A DNA stretch of 20,962 nucleotides from Thermoplasmata archaeon (GCA_008297795.1 VBQP01000017.1:1-20962); one strand, 5' to 3'; counted from the stretch's first letter, positions 1 to 6,448 are shown. Numbers and translations are program-made. Notes: generated by a model from the letters alone, not told the origin.

Positions 1-500
1 CTGTCTATGGCAACAACCAGGGGACCAAATTTCTCCACCTCGAAAACCCACATTGCCTCTGTTGTTCCGAGTTCGTCCAGCCAGATGACATCTCTGACAC
101 TTTTTATAGCCCTTGCAGCAAGAACTGCAGCCCCTCCCGTGAATGTGCAATACACTGCCCCATGCTCCCTGCATGCTTCTGCGGTTTTGTTTCCCATTCC
201 TCCTTTTCCTATGACCATTCTCACTCCGAATTTTTTGATGAACTCATGCTCAAATGCTTCCATTCTGCTGCTCGTGGTGGGCCCGGCGACCACCACTTCC
301 CATTCCCCGTTTTTCCTCATTATGGGCCCGCAGTGGTATATTGCAGAGTTTGAAAGAAAATCCAGTTTCTCTGCGCTATTGATTGCCTTCATATGGGCTT
401 TATCTCTTGCTGTTATAACTGTCCCGCTCAGATAAACTATGTCTCCTGTTTTCAACTTCCTGATATCCTCCCTAAAGGGAGTATTCAGATAATATTCCAT
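1..500 (-). CDS. Fumarate hydratase class I, beta subunit (3' end outside window)
   Basis: The minus-strand frame opens with ATG at 500 and stays open to the left edge, giving about 166 residues of a subunit that is usually around 190, so only the C-terminus is missing. The translation begins MEYYLNTPFREDIRKL and contains GKGGMGNKTAEACREHGAVY and a following TGGAA segment, typical of the class I fumarase/tartrate dehydratase C-terminal (beta) domain. This domain pairs with the Fe-S alpha subunit and completes the active site that interconverts fumarate and malate in the TCA cycle. The start lies inside the alpha gene (16-base overlap), with a GGGGTGAG ribosome binding site at about 505-513, so the two subunits are translationally coupled. 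L-tartrate dehydratase beta is the main alternative; sequence alone does not separate them firmly. Confidence 0.9.
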   Translation of the reverse strand, partial: MEYYLNTPFREDIRKLKTGDIVYLSGTVITARDKAHMKAINSAEKLDFLSNSAIYHCGPIMRKNGEWEVVVAGPTTSSRMEAFEHEFIKKFGVRMVIGKGGMGNKTAEACREHGAVYCTFTGGAAVLAARAIKSVRDVIWLDELGTTEAMWVFEVEKFGPLVVAID

Positions 501-1348
501 TTTATCTCACCCCTTGAATTTATGGTAATACCTGCCTTTCTGTCAGCCCAGCATTGAACCGCAATGCCAACAGGCAGCGAGGCAGGATGGCGCGATGCTA
601 TCTCAATATGCACATCGAGCACAGTTGTTTTCCCGCCAAGTCCCATTGGTCCGATTCCAGTGGAATTTATTGCTTCTATGAGTTCCTCCTCCATCTTCGC
701 TATCTCCGGTATGCTGCTTCTTTTTCCAACCTCTCTGAGAAGGGAGCGTTTTGCCAGTTCCATGGCTATGTCAGCCCCCCCGCCTATCCCCACCCCCACA
801 ACAGTCGGCGGGCACGGGTTGCCCCCTGCGCGAACCATCTGCTCCAAAACGAATTTTTTGACACCTTCCATTCCCTGAGAGGGTTTGAGCATTGCAAGCG
901 CAGACATGTTTTCAGAGCCGCCGCCCTTCGGAAATGCTATTATTTCACATTCATCCCCCTCTACCACCTCCCAGTGTATATACGGCACATTTAGTCCCAC
1001 ATTCCCTGAAGTTTTTTCACTTAGCAGGTCAACTGCATTGCCTCTCAGAGGAACTTCCTCTGTCGCTTTTTTCACCCCTTCTATTATACTTCTTTTTATC
1101 AGTCTTATGTACGGAAAATCGGCTCCTACCTTTACAAAAAATGTCTGAGTTCCCGTATCCTGGCATATCGGCTTTTCCTCGTTGCTTGCAAGTTCTATGT
1201 TTTCCAGTATGGCGGACAACTGTGTTCTTGCAGGCTCCTCCTCCCTTTCCCGTGCCTCTCTCAAAGCATTTATCACATCTGAAGGAAGTCTGATAGAAGC
1301 GACTTTAATTAACTCCGATATTGTATCTGAAAAATCTCCCTCGTCCAT
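485..1348 (-). CDS. Fumarate hydratase class I, alpha subunit
   Basis: 287 residues, the normal size for the separate alpha subunit of a two-subunit class I (4Fe-4S) fumarase. The three cluster cysteines are visible: C62 in PICQDTGTQ, C179 in GGNPCPPTVVGVG and C266 in AVQCWADRKAG. The cluster binds and activates the substrate hydroxyl; the enzyme converts fumarate to malate in the cytoplasm. The start ATG at 1348 sits about 30 bases after a TATA-like GTTTAAAAG (1383-1375), implying a nearly leaderless mRNA. The beta gene begins within its last 16 bases. L-tartrate dehydratase alpha has the same architecture and is the alternative; in an archaeal core-metabolism setting fumarase is more likely. 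Confidence 0.92.
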   Translation of the reverse strand: MDEGDFSDTISELIKVASIRLPSDVINALREAREREEEPARTQLSAILENIELASNEEKPICQDTGTQTFFVKVGADFPYIRLIKRSIIEGVKKATEEVPLRGNAVDLLSEKTSGNVGLNVPYIHWEVVEGDECEIIAFPKGGGSENMSALAMLKPSQGMEGVKKFVLEQMVRAGGNPCPPTVVGVGIGGGADIAMELAKRSLLREVGKRSSIPEIAKMEEELIEAINSTGIGPMGLGGKTTVLDVHIEIASRHPASLPVGIAVQCWADRKAGITINSRGEIKWNII

Positions 1349-1374
1349 GTTACCAATGCATTAACAGAAAATAA

Positions 1375-1383
1375 CTTTTAAAC
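1375..1383 (-). promoter_or_regulatory. TATA box for the fumarase operon
   Basis: GTTTAAAAG on the minus strand, centred about 31 bases before the ATG of the alpha subunit. The predicted start of transcription is near 1353, only a few bases from the start codon. The box is nearly symmetric, so weak plus-strand activity is possible. Confidence 0.5.
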
Positions 1384-1390
1384 TTGTTGA

Positions 1391-1470
1391 TAAGAAAGGG
1401 AGGATAGGCAAAAAAGAGCATCTAGGAGGGGATGGGATGCACTCTAACAACTACCAGCCTATCCTTCCCA
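1391..1470 (-). ncRNA. Candidate small structured RNA A (anti-SD loop)
   Basis: In the 171-base gap between the fumarase operon and the transglutaminase-like gene, a 12-bp stem (one G-U pair) joins 1398-1409 to 1457-1468. On the minus strand it begins GGGAAGGATAGGC. A second, smaller stem (GAG and CATC pairing with GATGCTC, 1416-1422 with 1436-1444) presents a 13-base C-rich loop containing CCCCTCCTA (1431-1423). CCUCCU is the archaeal 16S 3'-end anti-Shine-Dalgarno sequence. A TATA-like box with an upstream CGAAAG element (1493-1508) sits about 27 bases before position 1470, so the transcript would start exactly at the stem. The 3' end is followed by a weak T-rich stretch. No known family was recognised. 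The plus strand could instead be the functional strand. Confidence 0.4.
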
Positions 1471-1492
1471 GAGAAAGTATAGTTGTTATTAG

Positions 1493-1508
1493 TATATTTA
1501 ACTTTCGA
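1493..1508 (-). promoter_or_regulatory. TATA box plus BRE for candidate RNA A
   Basis: Minus-strand TCGAAAG followed by TTAAATATA, centred near 1497. The expected start 25-28 bases downstream falls at 1469-1472, which coincides with the first base of the long stem. Confidence 0.4.
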
Positions 1509-1519
1509 TTTTTGCAGGT

Positions 1520-2506
1520 CTATGCCTCGAACACGAGCTGGGGCGAACGTTCGAGAGTGACTTTTGGCATTTTCGCTTTGTAGGATTTTCTTACGTTAAT
1601 GTCGTAGTAGTCTTCCTCCTTTATTTTCTCGAGCATTTTGCGCCCTGCCTTGCGCCCCTCTTCTATGCTCATGTTTATTTTAAGAACCTCTCCTTTTGCG
1701 ATCCAGTTAACGAGCAGATTCCATACTGCTCCGGCGCCATAAGGTAATCCTTCGAGAACCATCATTGTTCCCTCCACAGGATAGTTCCACATCCCTGTTG
1801 GGTCGTCGCCGAGTTTTGCAAGGGGCACACCCATCGCTATTTCATATTCGGGTGTGAAAGTTGGGTCTGCTGTGACCCACTCTCCGTCAATCAGAACCTC
1901 TGCTGTTCCGTGCAGCATGAAAGTCCCGAAGGCATCATACCAGTCCTTCAGAACAGGTGATGCACCTACCATGGAATCATACATGGATTCAACGAGAGCG
2001 AGACTGTAAAGCCTGTACCTGGCAGGCAGACCTCCTGCCCTGCAAAGCGCAGCAAAAAGGGATAACTGGTGAAGGCATGTTCCGCTCCCTCTCTTAAGCG
2101 TTGCAACTGCTCCGTCGAGTCCCACAAATGAGAGTTTTATGTTATTCTTAACAAATTCAAACACCGCTTCAGCATATTCCCTGTCAGATTTTTTGAATGC
2201 TCCCAACTCGTTTGCCAGCGCTATTATCTCGGGGGCATCAACCTCGCAGAAATGGGTGGGTCTCAGATACCTCTCATTAGATTTGTTGTATGGCATCCCC
2301 TCTTTGTATTCAGGAATTTTGTACGGCAACTCAGGTGACTCCATATTTTTAAGATACTTTTTTGCAGCCCTGTTTGCCTTGATTATCATTACAGGGTGCT
2401 TTATCAGTGCTTTCAGAAGCGCAGGGACCGTACGTATGAATATCTTAAACATCTTCCAGGGAATTATGTACCCCTTTTCCCTTATCTCTCTCCATTTCCC
2501 AAACAT
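1520..2506 (-). CDS. Transglutaminase-like (papain-fold) protein paired with LuxE-type enzyme
   Basis: 328 residues from ATG 2506. A transglutaminase-like core is visible: catalytic cysteine C144 in GSGTCLHQLSLFAALCRAGG, histidine H199 in FMLHGTAEVLIDGEW and aspartate D214 in TADPTF, in the order and spacing of that family. The N-terminal 50 residues are basic and hydrophobic (RTVPALLKALIKHPVMII) and may associate with the membrane or the partner protein; there is no clear signal peptide. Family members are proteases, amidases or acyl-transferring enzymes acting through a thioester; the substrate here is unknown. The start overlaps the upstream stop as TAATG, preceded by GGAGGTGA, so it is coupled to the LuxE-family gene. 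A longer open frame upstream to 2638 exists but would overlap that gene by over 130 bases and was not used. Confidence 0.82.
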   Translation of the reverse strand: MFGKWREIREKGYIIPWKMFKIFIRTVPALLKALIKHPVMIIKANRAAKKYLKNMESPELPYKIPEYKEGMPYNKSNERYLRPTHFCEVDAPEIIALANELGAFKKSDREYAEAVFEFVKNNIKLSFVGLDGAVATLKRGSGTCLHQLSLFAALCRAGGLPARYRLYSLALVESMYDSMVGASPVLKDWYDAFGTFMLHGTAEVLIDGEWVTADPTFTPEYEIAMGVPLAKLGDDPTGMWNYPVEGTMMVLEGLPYGAGAVWNLLVNWIAKGEVLKINMSIEEGRKAGRKMLEKIKEEDYYDINVRKSYKAKMPKVTLERSPQLVFEA

Positions 2507-3897
2507 TATTTGCTCACCTCCTTCAAATCGCTGAGAAGCATTCTTCTCATCTCCTCTGCACACCCTCTTATCTCCTCTCCCGCCATTCTCTTTACCTCTG
2601 GCTCGAGCACAGGACCAGGGCGGTCGCAGACAGGGCATCTTTCCAGAAGTTTCACCCTGTCTCCCGTGTAGATAAAGCCGGGGTAACTTCTTGCAAGAGA
2701 GTCAAGGAAAGCAAATTTTCCATATTCGCCATAGCCCACTGGCTCGTTATTTTCGTCAAGCACCATTGGATAGTAGTAGTTGTATGGAATGTGCAGATAA
2801 TGTCCTTCGGGGCACTGGGTCATGAATCCGTTTCCTTCAACCATTGCATACAGGTCAAGGCACTGGTTTTCAGGTATGCCTATGAACTTTTTCACCTTCT
2901 CTCTGAATTCCTGCACAGGCATCCTCCGGTCTTCCTGCGTCTTCCACCCGCCGCCTGTCATGACTGCCCCCCTGTCTCCAAAATCAAATTTAATTCCTTC
3001 CCTGTCCATTTTGTCCATGACCATGTTGAGAATAAAAGGAGCACCTGCAAAAAATATTCTCTTGTCAGTATTTTCCAGTTTTTCCATCCATTCTATTATG
3101 TCATTTACCATTTTTTCATTCATTCTTTTTGATGCAAGTTTGAGCATACCTGCCATTGCTTTTTCCTTAAGCCCCTGGGGCCTGCCCATTGATATTCTTA
3201 TTATGTCTGTTGTTATCTCTCTGTCTATTGCAGCCCTGACATCTTTTATGGCATCAAAAAGAACAGATGTTACTTTGCCGACATAAAGATTTGTTTTGAA
3301 CGAGTGGGGAAACAGCAGGTAGGCATAGGAATCGTATTCCCACCACTGGTAAAGCATTTCTATCACAGACCTTGCAATGGAATACTCTGCAGATTTGAAC
3401 GTTCTCTCATCTCTCGGTATGAAAGTGAATTTTCCTGTTGTACCGCTGCTGTAAGCCACTGTTATGCCCGAATTCCCAAAACTTTTGATTACATCATCAA
3501 ATGAAGGGTTTTTCTTGTCTATTTTTATCTTTGGTATATCTCCTGTCATTATATTTGCAAGCCATACTGCAAAGTCCTTGCCGGAGGGGTAGTCCTTAAA
3601 GAATTTGTGGGAAACAAGCGGAATTTTGCTGAAATCCTCTATGCTTTTTATGTCATCTGGCTTCACGTTGTGCTCCACGCAGAAGTCATGATAAAATTTA
3701 TTGTTTTCATAATGAAGTTTGAAAGCGTATTTTATAGCATCAAGACGGTATTTGTCCGCCACCTCCTTTTTTGTATTGAACATGCTGTCAGCTTCATATA
3801 ATGCCTTGTCAGGAGGTGCCATATTTTCCTCTTTCGGTATATATGCTTCAAGTCTTTTGTTCAAATTTTTTATCGTTGATTCCATTGTCTTTGCCAT
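2506..3897 (-). CDS. LuxE-family acyl-adenylating enzyme (acyl-protein synthetase/PaaK-like)
   Basis: 463 residues resembling the LuxE acyl-protein synthetase branch of the adenylate-forming superfamily. Visible motifs are the phosphate-binding loop YSSGTTGKFTFIPR (149-162), the A5-like segment LDLYAMVEGNG (348-358) and the TGDRVKL motif (411-417), followed by a CPVCDRPGP cysteine pair (421-430), which is common in LuxE and PaaK relatives. Such enzymes activate a carboxylic acid as acyl-AMP and pass it to a cysteine or thiol acceptor. No LuxC or LuxD partner is in the window; instead the next gene, overlapping by one base, is a transglutaminase-like protein with a catalytic cysteine. The leader is about 12 bases from a TATA box at 3932-3938. 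The next methionine (M5) is an alternative start. Confidence 0.8.
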   Translation of the reverse strand: MAKTMESTIKNLNKRLEAYIPKEENMAPPDKALYEADSMFNTKKEVADKYRLDAIKYAFKLHYENNKFYHDFCVEHNVKPDDIKSIEDFSKIPLVSHKFFKDYPSGKDFAVWLANIMTGDIPKIKIDKKNPSFDDVIKSFGNSGITVAYSSGTTGKFTFIPRDERTFKSAEYSIARSVIEMLYQWWEYDSYAYLLFPHSFKTNLYVGKVTSVLFDAIKDVRAAIDREITTDIIRISMGRPQGLKEKAMAGMLKLASKRMNEKMVNDIIEWMEKLENTDKRIFFAGAPFILNMVMDKMDREGIKFDFGDRGAVMTGGGWKTQEDRRMPVQEFREKVKKFIGIPENQCLDLYAMVEGNGFMTQCPEGHYLHIPYNYYYPMVLDENNEPVGYGEYGKFAFLDSLARSYPGFIYTGDRVKLLERCPVCDRPGPVLEPEVKRMAGEEIRGCAEEMRRMLLSDLKEVSK

Positions 3898-3931
3898 TTT
3901 TTCACTCTGTTGTTCCAGTCATCTAATCTCT

Positions 3932-3960
3932 ATAAATAATGTTTTTCTAAATAATGTTTT
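3932..3960 (-). promoter_or_regulatory. LuxE operon promoter with 13-bp direct repeats
   Basis: The minus-strand TATA box ATTTATA (3938-3932) lies about 38 bases before the ATG. It is embedded in one of two perfect copies of TAAATAATGTTTT (plus-strand reading, 3933-3945 and 3948-3960) with a 15-base period. Repeats over and just upstream of a TATA box are a plausible regulator site. Confidence 0.45.
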
Positions 3961-4015
3961 AAAGGAATTAAAAAAAATTTTAATAAGTTATAAAAAGCCG
4001 AAATAAAAAGAAAAG

Positions 4016-4025
4016 TTTATAAATA
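4016..4025 (+). promoter_or_regulatory. TATA box for candidate RNA B
   Basis: TTTATAAATA preceded by an A-rich BRE-like stretch (AAGAAAAG). It predicts transcription from about 4045-4048 into a region with no gene of normal size, just ahead of a long inverted repeat. It is the strongest-looking TATA box in the 3898-4214 gap. Confidence 0.5.
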
Positions 4026-4044
4026 TCGAAATGGATTTACCATT

Positions 4045-4132
4045 GAGGGGAAAGGGAATACAGAATGGGAAGACCGTGTAGCCATGCCTCCGATAAAAAC
4101 TCATTTTTTTATTAGGTCTTCCCGCCTTTTTT
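4045..4132 (+). ncRNA. Candidate small structured RNA B (anti-SD segment)
   Basis: In the 317-base gap between the LuxE-family gene and the small protein gene at 4215, a perfect 9-bp stem GGGAAGACC/GGTCTTCCC joins 4067-4075 to 4115-4123. It is followed by GCC and a T6 run (4127-4132) resembling a terminator. Inside, ATAAAAA pairs with TTTTTAT (4093-4099 with 4106-4112), leaving GCCATGCCTCCG single-stranded. The order GGGAAG stem, CCAT then CCTCC, CTC plus T-run, closing arm and T-rich tail resembles candidate RNA A on the other side of the LuxE/transglutaminase pair. The 5' leader GAGGGGAAAGGG could pair with the CCTC segment. Function is unknown; the call rests on promoter, fold and tail only. 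Confidence 0.45.
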
Positions 4133-4180
4133 CATTGAAATGTTCGGTAATATATAACACTTCCTTTTTTCGCCAATATT

Positions 4181-4188
4181 TTTATATG
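4181..4188 (+). promoter_or_regulatory. TATA box for the 4215 gene
   Basis: TTTATATG centred about 30 bases before ATG 4215, predicting a leader of only a few bases. Confidence 0.45.
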
Positions 4189-4214
4189 CCTGAAATATTT
4201 ATTATTTGGATAAA

Positions 4215-4436
4215 ATGAAAACATACCTATCTGTGACATTCAGCAGCGAGGGCGCACCGCCATCGGAGGTAAGAGACCGTTTGATGCAGATAGGTTTGAA
4301 GGCGGTGAAGGGAAACTATGACTTCATATACGACTGGGGCAAGGAGCCCGACCTGGAGATGCTCCTGACGCTTGCAGATAAGGTACATACTGCCCTCAAA
4401 GGCATGGACGTTCTTTTCTCGCTCGAGACTATTTAG
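4215..4436 (+). CDS. Small uncharacterised archaeal protein (73 aa)
   Basis: 73 residues from ATG 4215 (a TTG at 4206 in the same frame is less likely, since the TATA box predicts a start near 4210). The protein, starting MKTYLSVTFSSEGAPPSEV and containing GNYDFIYDWGKEPD, alternates short strands and amphipathic helices (beta-alpha-beta-alpha pattern) without cysteines, membrane segments or obvious catalytic residues. I do not recognise a named family. Codon use looks like that of the neighbouring genes, it has its own promoter, and it is convergent with trmJ, overlapping its 3' end by 8 bases. It is probably a genuine conserved small protein, perhaps a binding or regulatory subunit; that last point is a guess. 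Confidence 0.72.
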   Translation: MKTYLSVTFSSEGAPPSEVRDRLMQIGLKAVKGNYDFIYDWGKEPDLEMLLTLADKVHTALKGMDVLFSLETI

Positions 4437-5124
4437 TCATTGATTTTTTAAGCACTCCCATGAGCGTATGATATTCCCATTTTGAGAGCATGGCCCTGCC
4501 AATTATGCGGCGGAACATTGTTTTCGTATTCTCTTTCTTGTACTCAGGGTAGTTTATGCTATCCAGGAGTTTGTCGAAATATTCGTATAACTTCTCCTTC
4601 TCAAGTCTGTCTGCAGGGCGCGGCTGGGAAATTTTTCCCTTTTGCGAGAATATCTCGTAAAGCGTTATCCCGACTGCATGGGAGAGGTTCAGGCTGGGGT
4701 ATTCGTCAGAAGTGGGTATCTTCAGCATAACATCGCAATTTCTCAACTCGTCGTTGAAAAGTCCGTAATCCTCCCTTCCGAAAGCTATGCCTATGATACC
4801 TTCCATCTCATGAGCCCTTGAGGAGAATTCCCTCAGCGTGAGCGCATTTCTCAGATGCCTTTTTTCATTTTTGCTCTCAATTGACGAGGTTCCAGCCATA
4901 TAATCAACCATGCTCAGAGCCTCTTCGAAATTTGGGAGGATGAGAGCATTGTCAAGCACTTCCTGTGCATGTACAGCCATTTTTCTGCATTCCTCATCAT
5001 CCACAGAAAATGAATCTGAGACTATTATCAGATCTCTGAACCCGAAGTTCATCATCACCCTTGCCACTGCCCCCACATTCCCGGGATATTTCGGCTCCAC
5101 AAGAACTATTTTAAATTCCGTCAT
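4429..5124 (-). CDS. trmJ: tRNA (cytidine/uridine-2'-O-)-methyltransferase, TrmJ/SpoU family
   Basis: 231 residues of a SPOUT methyltransferase. Motif 1 is VEPKYPGNVGAVARVMMNFG near the N-terminus, motif 2 is GIAFGREDYGLFNDEL, and motif 3 is IPTSDEYPSLNLSHAV, forming the knotted S-adenosylmethionine site. The C-terminal extension of about 60 residues is typical of TrmJ, which methylates the ribose at position 32 of the tRNA anticodon loop; archaeal TrmJ is mainly a C32 enzyme. A TATA-like GTTTAAATAA (5166-5157) and a GGGGA ribosome binding site (5131-5135) precede ATG 5124, giving a leader of about 11 bases. Another SpoU-family target RNA cannot be excluded. Confidence 0.88.
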   Translation of the reverse strand: MTEFKIVLVEPKYPGNVGAVARVMMNFGFRDLIIVSDSFSVDDEECRKMAVHAQEVLDNALILPNFEEALSMVDYMAGTSSIESKNEKRHLRNALTLREFSSRAHEMEGIIGIAFGREDYGLFNDELRNCDVMLKIPTSDEYPSLNLSHAVGITLYEIFSQKGKISQPRPADRLEKEKLYEYFDKLLDSINYPEYKKENTKTMFRRIIGRAMLSKWEYHTLMGVLKKSMTK

Positions 5125-5156
5125 GCAATCCCCTGCGCTATCAAAAATAGCCCTGC

Positions 5157-5186
5157 TTATTTAAACATGCAGGTAATATTAAAATA
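5157..5186. promoter_or_regulatory. Divergent promoter pair for trmJ and the RNase H-fold gene
   Basis: Minus-strand GTTTAAATAA (5166-5157) serves trmJ. Plus-strand TATTAAAATA (5177-5186) lies about 27 bases before ATG 5208 and predicts a leaderless transcript. The two boxes are only about 20 bases apart in an 83-base intergenic space. Confidence 0.5.
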
Positions 5187-5207
5187 CAGGCAAACATTAG
5201 AAATCCA

Positions 5208-5951
5208 ATGATTGGCGTCCTTACCTCGAACTTTGTGCTTTACCATGACATAGTAAATGCACTTCAGAGAAGGGAAATTCCATTTGTATCCCTCACTTTC
5301 AACAGCCCTGTTCCATTCAACATAGATGTTATCATAACCTCTGAGGAGGAAAAAAGCCGTCTGGATTTCCAGAGAGTTATCTTTCCCGAGCAGGGAGAGA
5401 GCATGGACGAACTCATAGACCGTGCGCTTTTCGCATCCCAATCGCCGGAAAATTCCGAAAACTCCAGAATACTGATAGGCATAGACCCCGGCTCCACCCC
5501 GGGCATAGCAATATTCAGAGGCGATATTCTGTTCCGCAGGTTCACAGCAGAGTCACCGCAGGAGGCAATAAATTTCATAGTTTCCTTCCTAAAAAACTGC
5601 AAGGGGCACGAAACAGTAATAAGAATAGGGCACGGCGCCCGACTTGTAAGGAATCGCATTGTCAATATGCTGCTCGACGTTGCATCGCACGTTGAAATAG
5701 TCGACGAGACCTCCACCACCCCGCCCAGCACCCGCGACGACATGCTTGCCGCCTCCGCCATCGCCCTCACCCCTGGAAAAAAGGTTGTTTCAAAACTTTC
5801 TATTGAGCCCAAGGAGGGGGAAATAAAAGATGTTCAGAGGAAGAGCAGGATAGCAAGCAATGATGTGACAATATCAAAGGAACTTGCAAAAAAGGTTCTA
5901 ACAGGTGAAATTGATATGAAAAAGGCAATAGAAAAGCAGAGGGGAAAATGA
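5208..5951 (+). CDS. RuvC/YqgF-like RNase H-fold protein, function unknown
   Basis: 247 residues. From about residue 87 there is a RuvC-type RNase H-like domain: ILIGIDPGSTPGIAIF carries the first acidic residue (D93) in the GIDPGxxPG signature. VEIVDE (162-167) and RDDMLAASAIAL (176-187) supply acidic residues in the expected second and third positions. The first 80 residues look like a separate small alpha/beta domain (MIGVLTSNFVLYHDIV), and the C-terminal 50 residues are charged and probably helical. The fold suggests a metal-dependent nuclease or a degenerate nucleic-acid-binding relative; the substrate is unknown. The gene is apparently leaderless and ends directly against rps15 (convergent, no gap). 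Confidence 0.75.
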   Translation: MIGVLTSNFVLYHDIVNALQRREIPFVSLTFNSPVPFNIDVIITSEEEKSRLDFQRVIFPEQGESMDELIDRALFASQSPENSENSRILIGIDPGSTPGIAIFRGDILFRRFTAESPQEAINFIVSFLKNCKGHETVIRIGHGARLVRNRIVNMLLDVASHVEIVDETSTTPPSTRDDMLAASAIALTPGKKVVSKLSIEPKEGEIKDVQRKSRIASNDVTISKELAKKVLTGEIDMKKAIEKQRGK

Positions 5952-6374
5952 TTACAGAGAAACTTTTTCCGAAATCCTTCCCTTCCTTCTGTAGTATTTT
6001 ATCAGGCGCCTTATTTTCGCCTCTATGAGATGCAGCCTTCTTCTGTTGTGTATGTCTCTCGGATTTGCAGATAGATGCTCCTTAAGTCTCTCTCTTTTTG
6101 TAAGAAGGTTGTCGAGGTCTTCAGGCACTTCCGGGAGAAGGTTATGCTCCTTCAGAATTCTGCTGAGTTTCTTGCCTGTTGCTGCCTTAATGTCAGGAAC
6201 ACCATAGGAATCTCTCAATATTGTTCCTATCATTGCAGGGGGCTTTCCCTCCTCCGCCATCTTGACTATTCTTTCCTCTACTTCTTTTGGGTTCGCTCCC
6301 CATTTGGGATGTTTCCTCTCTATGGGATGCTTTGATGCAGATTTTCCCTTTTTCCTCAGATGCATCCTTGCCAT
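5952..6374 (-). CDS. rps15: 30S ribosomal protein S15 (archaeal/eukaryotic S13 type)
   Basis: 140 residues, close to the archaeal norm of about 150. The N-terminal extension of the archaeal/eukaryotic form is present (MARMHLRKKGKSASKHP), followed by the S15 core with LHLIEAKIRRLIKYYRRKG near the C-terminus. The protein binds the central domain of 16S rRNA and helps assemble the 30S platform. The start codon lies about 27 bases after a TATA box (6396-6406, minus), so the mRNA is probably leaderless. It shares a short divergent promoter region with rpl40e. Confidence 0.96.
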   Translation of the reverse strand: MARMHLRKKGKSASKHPIERKHPKWGANPKEVEERIVKMAEEGKPPAMIGTILRDSYGVPDIKAATGKKLSRILKEHNLLPEVPEDLDNLLTKRERLKEHLSANPRDIHNRRRLHLIEAKIRRLIKYYRRKGRISEKVSL

Positions 6375-6395
6375 AGAACGCTGAATGGGTATTTC

Positions 6396-6448
6396 ATATA
6401 TAAATATTGGTGAGTTTCACTGTAATGCGCCAATAAAAAATATTAAAA
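6396..6448. promoter_or_regulatory. Divergent promoters of rps15 and rpl40e
   Basis: The minus-strand TATTTATATAT box (6406-6396) drives rps15. The plus-strand AATATTAAAA box (about 6438-6448) is centred about 27 bases before the ATG of rpl40e. Both predict leaderless ribosomal-protein mRNAs. Confidence 0.5.

Noticed and set aside
554..994. Long plus-strand open frames opposite fumarase alpha
   Set aside because: They are antisense to a gene with all three conserved cluster cysteines and show no family features.
1432..1482. Plus-strand 16-codon reading frame beginning ATGGGATGC after TAGGAGGGG, inside candidate RNA A
   Set aside because: A good ribosome binding site but a very short, low-complexity product; the same bases are better explained by the stem-loop on the minus strand. 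Kept only as an alternative.
2507..2638. N-terminal extension of the transglutaminase-like gene to 2638
   Set aside because: It would overlap the conserved C-terminus of the LuxE-family gene by more than 130 bases; the TAATG junction with GGAGGTGA gives a much better start.
4065..4115. Plus-strand 16-codon reading frame beginning ATGGGAAGA inside candidate RNA B
   Set aside because: The spacing to the purine-rich leader is poor and the frame runs through the loop T-run. It has the same codon count as the one in RNA A, but the peptides share only the first two residues, so coincidence is likely.
5157..5441. Minus-strand open frame of 94 codons overlapping the start of the RNase H-fold gene
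   Set aside because: It covers both promoters in that gap and lies antisense to a gene with clear domain motifs; no family resemblance.
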